A DNA stretch of 64,000 bases, taken from positions 45,767,159-45,831,158 of the forward strand of contig OX031059.1 in NCBI GenBank assembly GCA_943736015.1, in the 5' to 3' direction. Positions 25,601-37,600 of this stretch are shown in pieces. The notes under the pieces are model-generated. The model made no database searches, had not been told where the DNA came from, and saw nothing but the letters and a program-made list of their open reading frames with translations. The DNA is from Tridacna crocea (taxonomy: Eukaryota > Mollusca > Bivalvia > Cardiida > Cardiidae). Each line of letters opens with the position of its first letter. The stretch's first letter is position 1. A program made the position numbers and the translations under genes.

Positions 25601-28600
25601 AATGATTTTGAAAATGGGTCATGTGGAGTCAAAAACTAGGTCACTGGGTCAAATAATAGAAAAACCTTGTGTACACTCTAGAGGCAACATTCTCTGCCTG
25701 ATACTCCTCAAACTTGGTCAGAATGTTTGTTTTGGTGATGTCTTAAAAGAGTTTGATAATGGGTACTTGTCTGGTCCAAAACCAGGTCACTTGGTCAAAT
25801 CTTAGAAAAACCATCCGTAGAGGCCACATTTTCAGTCCGATACTCATGAAACTTTCTCAGAATGTTTGTCTTATTGATATCTCAAACTTGTTTGATAATG
25901 GGTAATGTCTGATAAGAAAGGAGGTCACTGGGAAACTAGATTGAAAATGGTTTATGTTTGGTCAATAGACTCAGGTGAGCAATTTCAGGGCCATCATGGC
26001 CCTCTTGTTTCTGTCAAAGTGCTGGCAGGGGTATTAAGTCACATTCAGTGACAGCTCTATTTCATCATGGACTTAAAAGATTGTGTTTGTTTTAGTGAGA
26101 TCAAGCTGCTATTTCATTTTTTTTGTTAATTGCCGTGAAAATAAACATTTTTTTCTTGATCTATTATCTGATATCAAAGGAAATACTTTTGTGGAAGCAA
26201 AAATCTTTATCTCTGACAATGTGTTTCTGAAGGATTGAATTACATTTTATGAGGCCTATCATGTTGTATAATCAATATTGTTACCTTGAAAATAAACACA
26301 AAAGTGCACAAGCCTTGTTGGAAAGGGTAGAAATCATTGTGCTGTAAGAAAAAGGAGATAATTCTTGTTTATAGCATTTTTCCCATGATGTTTTGAAAGG
26401 TGTACCTCTTTAGTAGGATAAAGAATGGGTTTGTTGGATTATGGCATAATCCTTTACCAAACAACAATATTTCAGGGTTTCCCAGAACCAAAGCATTTGC
26501 AGACCACAAAATAAAAGTGACTGAACATTTGAAATTTGTTTTTGTGAAGAGTAGAAAGCATTGTGGGAAAAGGAGAAAATGCTGTTTTAGCAGGATTTTC
26601 TCCTTGTCCCACAATGTTTTTTAAAGGATTCTTTCTCAGTGTCATCAAAAGTAGAAATTGTGTGGTAATAGGGCAACAAGCCCTTTCACTATTTGTGAGT
26701 TTGTTAAGCACTATTATGGATATGCCTTCTAATGATCTGAAGTGATAAGTTTATAGTAATTGTAAACATGGAAAATTCATCACATGAACTTACAGTTTAG
26801 ATTTGTTTAAACATACAATTAAACATGACTTATAGATTATTTTTTTGTTTGTACAAATGGGTAATGAGATAAGTCTTTGTGAGATACTGATAGAAGAAAT
26901 CTTGCCATAAAGGTTTTTTTCCTGAATTACAAAGGCAAATAACCCATAATGTGACTGTAGAATGCATAGCAGCTGTTACTCCCCTTTGTAACCATGTTGG
27001 CTCTGTCTTGATGAAGTTTTCTTACACACAATCCTTATTTTGGCTTAATCAAATTAGAGTTAATAGTGGTTTTGAATAACATTCAATATATTATGCTTTT
27101 TTAAAGTAAATAAATGATAAACTAGAAGTAACTGCTTCAGTTTTGCCCGCTGACAAAACTTTACACTTGCCAAGTTCTAAAGTATGAAATTTTGCAGACT
27201 TCAAGTAAGATGTTACTCAAATGACAGAGTTTATCTGTGGAAGGGAAAAAAGGTTTGTTGTAAAAGGAGATAATTCTTGGTAACAACATTTGTTTCCTTT
27301 TAGTCCTTTACCACACGGCAAAATTTTAGACCTATCCCAATTGAAATTCATAGTGGCTAAAATGACACAATTTTTCTTTGATAGGTTAGAAAATTTTGTG
27401 GGAAAAGGAGAAAATGCTGGTTTCCAGCATTTTCTCCTTTTCCCTCAATGTTTTAAAGAGACTTCTTCCTCAGGTTTATTAACAGTTCTCATTGTGTGGT
27501 AAAGGGTTAAACAATTTTTTCAAAAACCTTTTTCATGGGCTGCTGTCATAGACTGGCTTTACGAGTGTGGGTGTTAGGTATTGCAACAGCCTCCTAGACA
27601 TTCCTTGGTTCATCCTCATATCATTCTAGAAGGAGCTTCCACTGCCCTACCTCAGCTATGCAAAAATAGTGTTATACCCCCAAACTGAAGTCTTCTCTCC
27701 CAGGTTATCCATTGGCTGTTTCATCATCTCCTGTGACTCCTACCTGAGCTCCTATGTTTCCCTTTGAGCCCCTGGATTAGCTGGACGACCTGCTTGACAT
27801 GGAGAAGGATTCCAAATTGCTTGATTACTCTTCCATCATGCACTATATCAGCTAGTTAAAAACAAGAAATTTGTTAGTTCAATCAAATTTTACAATAGTT
27901 TTGCTTAAAATTACCACCCAAAACCTTTGGAAAGAGAGGTCTTCATCACCAATCAGCCACCAATCACTGCCTATTTTTCAACCATAACTGACAGAAAGTG
28001 TTTTGGCCGCCCATGACTGATTACCAACCTCCAATCAGTGGCCAACATCCCCCAATTCAAGACTGACTTGCACTTGCAAGAGATGAGAATCAATGCCATT
28101 TTAGCATTTTCAATTTGTTTGTATTGGAGTTACTGTTGCTTGCTACAGCTTAGGTTGTATCATGGTGATCAGAGCACATGCATATGTCTTTCGGAGTTTC
28201 CTGACCTTCTCTTACCAGTGCTGACACAGCTTACTTTCCAAGCACTGAATAATTTCTCACATGCTGCAGAGGTGAAAGGTGAAAAAATGCTGGATAGAGA
28301 GGTTGCCTAAACTAAGTTTTGAACTTGCAACCACCAGGTCAGAAGTCACATAAGCTGACCACTGACCTACCCAGCTTTTTTAGCAATGAAGTATCTCCAA
28401 GTATTCAACAATGAGAGTATCCTTACTGGCAACTCAACATTAACCCTTTCCCAAACAACAAATTCTGGACCCTTCAAAACTGAAAGAGTTTGCAGACAAC
28501 AATTTTAGGTTCGGAGAAAATTGTAGAAAGTTCTCAAAAAGGGTAGAAAACTCTGTGTGAAAAGGACAAATTTTCATTATGAGCAAATTCTCCTTTTCCC

Positions 28601-31600
28601 AAAGAGTTTTCAAAGACTTTGACTGCAAACACGTAAAAACCAGGGCTTGTTTGGGAAAGGGTAAAACAAGCTACTGCCTGTCACTCCAGAACCCATGAGT
28701 TGTATATTTTGACCAAGTGAATACATATTCATTGCCAATACCTGTTAGCACAGGACAAGTAAGGGCCCAGAAGCAAACAGTGCAGGTGTAAACTTTACCA
28801 AATTTGTCCAAATTGAGAACCTTTGAAGATAACAAATTGAATGTGACTTAAATGATGAAATTTGTCCATGACAGGGTACCAGCATTTTCTCCTTTTCCAA
28901 CAATGTTTTCAAAAGCCCTTTGCTCCAGGGTTGTCAAAAGTTGGGATTTTGTGGAAAGAGTTAAGATACATTTAACCCTTTACCAAACAATCCTGACTTT
29001 TAACGACTCTAAGAAAGACAGCCTTTGAAAACATTTTGGGAAAAGGAGAAAATGCTGGTAACCACCATTGTCTTCTTTTCCCACAATGTTCTCAACCCTT
29101 CTAAATCAAATTTCAATTTTGAATCACATTTATTTTGTCGTCTGCAAATGCTTTCAATTTGGACTGGTCCAAAATTTTGGCGTTTGGTAAAGAGTTAAAT
29201 CATACCATTTAAAAGTATGGAAAGTATTGTGAAGATGATCACCTTTTAATTTTTACCAAACAACAAAATTTTAGACTTTTCCATATAGAAAGCATTTGCA
29301 GCCAACAAAATTAATATAATTCAAAAATTGAAATTTGTTCCAGCATTTTCTCCTTTCCTCTTGGTGTTGTCAAAAGGCTTCTTTCCCAGCGTCGTGAAAA
29401 GCAGGGATTGTTTAGTAAAAGGTTAATGTGCACCTTGTTCAAGTGTTAGTTGCTGGCAAAAATATGAATTTTAAAATCCGGAAAAAGTAAACAAAAGATT
29501 TAGCAGCATGGCAACATTTGACCTAGTTCTAAGGTTTATTTTTCTGCTAGCAACTAGCACTTGGACCAACCATACTTTAAGAGATTATCATCTTCACAAT
29601 ATTTTCCATATTCTTAAATAAAATTATTTAAAGAACTCATTTTAATGACATGTTGTTTACTAATAATTACTATTTGGCCTTCAACTCTTTACAAAACAAA
29701 ACACTCTAGTCTTGTCCAGATTGAAAGCATCTGTAAATTTCAGATTATATTTGACTAAAAAACTGAAATTGGTCTGTTGAAATTCAGAAAACACTGTGGG
29801 ACAAGGAGAAAATGCTGGTTACCAGCATTTACTCCTTGACCCACAATGTTTTCAAAAGCCTTACTCCAGTGGTGATTAAAATTCAGGATTGTGTGGTATG
29901 GGTTGGAGACCCAGTATGTCAAAAGAAATCAAAGGTTTGTTATAGGACACATTTAAATTTACATCATACTATTTCAAAGTATGGAAATTATTGTAAAGAT
30001 GACTACCTGTTATTGTATGGTCGGTCCTGGACAAAAAACTTAAATTTTAAAGTCACTTATCTTTTGTTTACTTTTTACTGGGTTTGAAAAAGTCATTTTT
30101 CATCATTTGATTAAAACTCATTACCAAACGACAAAATTTTAGGTTTGTCTAGATGGAAAGCATTTGCAGATGACTTAATAAAAGTGACCAAAAATACGAA
30201 ATCTGTTTTATGAAGGGTAGAAAATATTATGGGAAAAGGAGAAGATGGTGCTTACCAGCATTTTCTCCTCTTCCATCAATGTTTTCTAAAGGCTTTTTTC
30301 TCAGTGTCATCAAAAGTAGGGATTGTGTGGTAATGGGTTAACACACAGATGGATTATTTAAATACAGTTTGCCATTTTCACAAGAATTTCCATGCTTTTA
30401 AAAGGAGGATATAAATTAAAATGTTTTTGAACACCCTCATTATTTTTCAATTTTAACCGCTGTCTGACAGTTATTAAGCCTGAAAATTAATCACATATGA
30501 CCACCAATCAAAAATGGCAAGAAATAAGATTAATAAGAATAATTACATGTTGAGTTAAGTTCGAATAGTCTTGGTCTCTTAGAGAAGCAAAGTAATGGCT
30601 AATGCTTTGATCTGCAATTAGCATCAATCTTCATAAAGAATTTTTCTGCAGTTTATTATTTCAGAAAGTTAAATAGAGGATAATCAACTGGTGGTGTGTG
30701 ATATTAAAAATCTGTCACAAGAATGGGGTGTGATACGGTTGAAAAACGAGTCCGAAGGACGAGTTTTTTAACCGTATCTAACCCCATTCGAGTGACAGAT
30801 TTTTAATATACCACACCACCAGTTGATTATTCTATTTATTATATTCCTAATTCTCCCTTTGTTTTCAAATAATTATCAAGAACAGTAGGTATGTATACAT
30901 AATATTGGACTTTTCTGTACAAACACATGATCTGTATTTGGCTGAAGCAGCTGACGCAATAGATGACGTAATGCTCGAGGGTATGTTACGTCATCAATCT
31001 CTCCATTCGAAGTCATTCATTGTTTTGCACTTAAACCAGCCGTATAAAATTAGAAGATGAAACAGTTAACCCTTTCCCACATGACAATTTTTAGATTTTT
31101 TTTTTCAAATTAAAAAGATCTCAAAAGGACAAATAATAAATTATGACAAAGGATCTTAGGTTTTCTGATAGGATAGAAGCATTTTGGAAAAAGGAAAAAA
31201 TGCTGGTTGGTAGTATTTTCTCGTTTTTCCACAATGGTTTCAAATAGCTCTCTCCTACAAAGGCTATTTTCTTTTCTCGAAATGTTTAAAAGATTTCTCC
31301 CACCAGCTTGTTAACTCAATGTTGTTTGGATAAACTTGCAAAATTTTTTTCACTGTGCTATTGTTTACCAAAGATGTTTGAAGTAGAGATAGAAACATTA
31401 GACTGTGAGCAATATAGGGAAAAAAAAGTAGTTCCGGCAAACATTCTAAAACGATATCATCACTAGTGATGATATTCACTGTGAAAAACTGAAAAAATAA
31501 TACACTGAGAAATCCCGGTAATTCACTGATAGGAATATAATAAAATGAAATAAAAGTCATTTGTTGTAACTGAAACAACCAGAAGTACTTTGTTATTCAC

Positions 31601-34600
31601 GTGTGTAAGTTTTGATAACTTTTATTGACTAACCAGAGTGAAATATGTAAATTTTTATAACTTTTATTGACTAACCAGAGTGAAATATGTAAATTTTTAT
31701 AACTTTTATTGACTAACCAGAGTGAAATATTTAAATTTTTATAACTTTTATTGACTAATACTTCTGACAAGAAAACTTAAATAAGCAAAAAAGAAAAAAA
31801 AAATCATGAACATTACAGTTTTATACCAGCATATCAATTAAATACAAAAGAAAGTATTTTCTAGTCTCATGTTAGTCCTTTACCAGACAGTGTGAGTTCT
31901 TAATGACTCAGAGAAATATAGTTTTTAAAACTTACTCAGAAATTAATGTAATGCCAGTAACTCTTTATCAAAGATCAAATTTTGAGACTTGTTATTGAAA
32001 ACTTTTGCAGATGACATCAATAATGTTGCTATGATGATGAAATTTGTCATTAAACAGCAAAATACATTGAAAGAAAAGAGGCATGCTGGTTACTAGCATT
32101 TTCTCCTTTTTACCTTATTCCACAGGATTATGAAAATATGAAATTGTTTGTTTTAGGGTTTACTCTTTTAACATATAACTCTCTGTTAGTGCAGTTTTGT
32201 TGAATACTGGGCTTTTCAAAATATTAAGGGTCAAGGAGACAATACTGGTGCTTAGTACTTTACCCTCAATGTTGTCCACCATTTGAATGAAAACACTCCA
32301 TGTATAAACCAAATTTAGTTTATCATATCCTGCTTTGCAATTACAGCTTTAATAACTGACCAGAGTCAATAAAATAAAAAGAGAAAGCATAGTTGGTTCA
32401 GTACTGTCATGCATCAACTTCTACATCTTGAATAGAATTACGTATTTTATAAAGTTCTACCTTATTTTCATTTCTTGGAATGGCAAGTATATGTTTATCA
32501 ACATTATATGCAATAGCTTCAGAATAATTAATACTCTTAGTTCCTTTTAACAAAACTTTTACATATTCTCTGTCAGCCAGTATCCATCGAATACTCCCAT
32601 GTTTACCTAATATATAAATGTTACTATGTTTATCACACACAAGGCCCTTTGGATCTTCCATGTGATGGTTGTAAGTTAGTTCCCCTGATTCTACATTCAG
32701 ACATTTTACACGATTATCCTCCCCTTCTGAAATAACTAATTCTTGTTTATTCGGAGTCAGTGTTATATATTTGGCATCATAAAATAAGGCTTGTCCCTCT
32801 GAGTCATGTGTTAACTTTCTTTTCACTGTTCCCGAGGTGGACATAATGTGTATCTGCCATATGGAGTCAGTTATCTCTACATCAGCGTGTGTGGAGAATT
32901 TCATGCTGACAATGAGATCAGTTCTATAGTCAACAATTCCTTGGCATTCACCTTCTGTTGGAAATGTTGACCTTTTTAAAAGTTTTCTATCTACACAACA
33001 CATAGGAAAGGTGATATTAAGCTTTTGTATAAGTTTTGCTTCTGGAACTGTTACATAGATGTCACTGCCAACTTCACAAACATCAAAAGGACTTTCATCA
33101 AATTCTACAAATGACTTACATTTCATGTCATCATCAAACAGTTTCACTCTTTTATTATTAAAATCTACTAAAACAAAGAACTTATTTGTCAAATAAACAC
33201 ATCCTGTTATTTTACACCTTTTTTCTGGAACTATGCGTATTGTACCACAGACTGGTATACAAGCAGAGTTTTTGTTTAATTGATCAGTAGGTTGGTTTGC
33301 TGGGGCAATTGGAGAAAATGCACATCCCATTTCAGTTTGGTACACCTCTTTTTCACTACTTATCGATTGGCCTGTCAGTTGAATTTGAGCCCATTTTGCT
33401 AAAGCTTCATCAATATCTATTTGACACTATTCATGGTTTCCATACTGTTGTGAATTGAAACTTCATACAACTTATATATTCATGAAATCACATATCCAAA
33501 CACTTTTATTTTGAGATATCTGAGTACACATCTTAAATTCTGATTCATATGGAATTCCCCTCTGAAGAAAGTAAAAAAACCAAAAATAAATGTACAAAAT
33601 TTTAATATGTCCACTATAAGGTCTCCTTTTGCAGAAATTTACATTTATTTTTTTTAAAAAACATATCCAATTTCAAAAACACACATTTTCATCCAGAATT
33701 TATGAATAACAAAGAAACATGTTATCAGCAGAATTTGATATTCATTGCAATAAGCCTATCACTTCTAGCCCATCTTGTCTGTAACTATGCGATTTTGACA
33801 CATAGGCAAATTTAAATTACATTTATGATAGTGTATGGTAAAATGTTATAGCTTGATTTTCTATACATACTGTATTGAAACATTACAGCACTGATTCATG
33901 TAGATATCAGTATGTGTGTTTAGTTGTAACTCTTTACCAAATGACGAAATTTTGGACTGTTCCAAATTGAAGCATTTGCAGACTACAAAATAAATGTGAC
34001 TTAAATATTGAAATTTCTTTTGGGAAGGTTAGAAAACACTGTGGGAAAAGGAGAAAATGCTGGCTACCAGCATTTTCTCGTTGTCCTACAATGTCTTTTA
34101 AAAAAGGCTTCTGTCTAAGGGTCGTTAAAAGTTAGGATTGTGTGGTAAAGAGTTAACCTTTACACTGCTAAGTTACAGACAGACAGTTTGAGTTTGTAGA
34201 AAATAAATTCAATCTGTGGTTTATATATATATTTTGTTTTAAACCAGTATTTCCAAAGTAATTAAGACAGGGCTGATCCAGATTGCTGAACAGTCTAATC
34301 TTGTTGTTTACTGCCCAAAAAGTGCAATGAGTGATGTCTTGTAGCAAAATGCTGGATTTTCATCAAAACACTGCCATCATTTATAAAAAACTTAGATACA
34401 CTGTGCATTTGTGCAAGAATAAATGCCTCTTTTTTGGTTTGTGCTTGATACTGGTATATTATTTGGCTTTATTAACAAAGAATATGATTGATTTATTTAC
34501 TTAACAATTGTTTTTCTGTAGATTGTTGATAGAACAACCACAAAATACTAAGTGATAAAGGGTATTTAAATCTTTACCCCCTGACAGTAATGGTTTTCAT

Positions 34601-37600
34601 CAGAAGATTTTGAAATCCCTCTTAGATATGGATAAAGATCATGATTTTAGAAAAAATTGGATCGCTACATGCAAAAGCATTAAAGTACAAACAAAAATGA
34701 GCAAAGTCTTGTTTTGCCACAGACTGTCCTCCAGTTTAGTCTGAAACAAGATCTAATATTTTGGGAATAAGAGGTAATGACTTAGTCTTTTACCAAACAA
34801 TCTTGTGTTTCAAAGACCCAAAGGAAGATGGCATTTGGAAACATTGTGTGAAAAGGAGCAAATGCTGATAAGCAGCATTTTCTTGTTTTCCTACAATGAT
34901 TTTTACTCTTACAAATTTGGTCAGTGAAACCAGATGTCATTTGCCCTTAGCAACAGCCTAGAATACAGAAGCATCTAAACTTTTGTCTTGTGTAAATGGT
35001 TAAAGTGTAGGAAGTTTGACTCTTTTGTCTGAAGGTATTCATATGCTATTTAAATTGATCCTTTGTTTTATTCGAAGTATTTCTAATTTTGTTCTGATAG
35101 ATTAAATGGTTAAAAGAGTCCATTTTTATGTTGAATTGAGTTTTGAATTTTTTCATGTGAAAGTTTACCTTTCTTTTCCTTCTATAATTATAAGAAATAA
35201 TAAAAAAGAAATCTTGCTCTCATTTACAAGGAATGTCATAGATGGGTTTAAGAAATAAAAATTTCTGTTAGAGTCAATTCTTTCTGTATGAATATGCCTT
35301 TAAGTGTAGTGGATGGGATATTAAACCATTGCTAGGCAAGGAGTAACTATTTATAAAATGTGTTGCTCTTAGATTATAACCTTCTGTTATGTTACTTAAT
35401 TCCTTTTTTTCAAATAAGTCTTAGTTTAATGATTTCTACCATTTATCATTTGGTTTGGATCTAGGTTGATAGATGAATGGATTAATCATTCAAACTCAGT
35501 AACAGCTTTATTTGCATTTCTCACAGTTTAAGACAAGATCAGAATGCAAAGAATTATGCAGGTCTAGACTGTCCAGTTGTCTGTTTAGAAATTCTTGTTG
35601 AAACAGCATTGAAAATCAATATTTCTTTTATATTTTAAATGGACTAAAAATATCCATTATAAATGATTTATTAAAACGCTTTGTACTGAAGTTAAGGATG
35701 AACATGAAGTCTTTATCTAGAGGGTATAATTGTTCAAGTTGTTTTTCAATAGTGGTTTACAGTTGACAAAATATTTTAACCCATTGTTTTATTGTATTGG
35801 CATGAAGGTTCAAATACTGATGTCAAAAACTTGGCGAAAGATATTTCAACATTATGTTAAATTCCCATTGAATACATTACTTAGAATAGACATTTATTTT
35901 TATTTATGAAGGACACTTTGGAAAACACAATGGCAAAAGGAGAAGTGAGAAAATGCAGGAATTCATCTACCAGACACATTAAACTTTTCATTTGCTAATA
36001 GAATGCTATTTCACAGCACAGAGTATGCCTATCATTATTTTAGTTTTTTTCATGGACAGTTAGTCAAGCACTTGATCAGGCTGCAAACAAAAGGCAGTCT
36101 GATCTTGATTTTCACCTGTCTGTAATTTTTAAGACTTTTTTTTAACACTGATGTCCTTGACTTTGCACTGTTTGGCTATAATTCCTGAATAAAGTGTTAC
36201 ATCATATGTTTTACAGATTGGCATTACAAAGATTAATCATTCTTGTATTACTCTTTACCAGACGAAAAAATTTTAGCCCTGTCAGAATTGAAAGCATTAA
36301 TTTGCAGACAACAATTTCAGTGTGTGGCTCAAAATTGTGCAACTCTTTTATTTATAGGGTAGAAAACATTGTGGGAAAAGGAGAAACCGCTGGTTAACAG
36401 CATTTTCTCCTTTTCCCACAATGTTTTCAGAAGGCTTCTTTCTCAAGGTTGTGAAAACCAGGGATTGTTTGGGAAAGGATTAAGTCTTTACCACACAATC
36501 ACGACTTTTAACACCAAAGTATAAGAAGCCTTTTGAAAACATTGTGGATAAAGGAGAAAATGCTGGTAACCAGCATTTTCTCTTTTTCCCACAATGTTTT
36601 CTTCCCCATCCAAAATAGAAATCATTATTTAAGTTACATAAAGAGTTAAGACAGTATACAGAAGGTTGCTTCTCAAGCATGGCTGACACTCGCACGACTT
36701 TTGGCCACGATTTTGTCTTGGCAAGTCGTGCCAGTTTGTGGTACAAACTGAGAGGCTCGTTTCTGCTTTGTTTTAGGCATCTTGTCTCTGTGATATAAGG
36801 TTGTCTCTTCGCTGGCAATCTCTTGAATGGCGAGCAGTGTCCAGGAAGCCCAATATATACCCCCCCCCCACCAATGCGAGCGCCACTGTCGCGCAGTAGT
36901 CATGAACTGCTCGTGAACATGCTGTGAACTTGACATGAGCTGTTTGTGAACTACTCGTGGCAGTTCGTGACAGTGGTGGCATGGCGCGCACTGCCACGCA
37001 CTGGCACACATCCTCCCGCGTTGTCCCGACGAGTGCACAATGAGCTCAGGAACATTTTGTGCATAGTTCACGACCTGGATGCGAAATTTTATCGTGACCA
37101 AAATTTTGAACATTTCAAAATTCTTGTCCCGACATGGCACGCAGTCACGGCATGTTTATGCACACTTCGCTCCAGCATACATCTAGTTTGCGCATTGGCA
37201 CGACTCGAGTCGTGCTAATGCGTGTCACAGAATCGTGCAAGTTTCGGCCTTGCTTAAATCTTGTTTTTGTCTCATTAGAAGCCAAATCCACTAACCTAGT
37301 GGGTAGTATACCAAACTTGAAAATTCATATTTACAGCCAGAAGAAAAATGCTATTAAAACTTGATAGTGTGTAGAATGTTTCAGATATTGGTCTGCTGTC
37401 TATAAAACATAGATAAATAATTGATAAATATGATGTAAGGAAAAACGAAACTGAAGGGATATGTCTGCATTTTAAAACTGGAAATGACAACTGTTACAGT
37501 GTTTCCATTGATGGCCCCAGGAGACTGAAATGCATTCCTTATCAGTCATAGTCTGTTCCGTCTTGCAATCATCAGGAGCAACACTGGACGTGAAGATATA

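Noticed and set aside
28038..28310. 90-residue + strand frame with a hydrophobic stretch
   Set aside because: Isolated, with no splice context, repeat support or recognised domain; the length is expected by chance in 64 kb.
36673..37140. 155-residue minus-strand frame in the GC-rich block
   Set aside because: It runs from MITE sequence into the GC-rich block. Several frames on both strands are open there because of composition, and no domain is recognisable.
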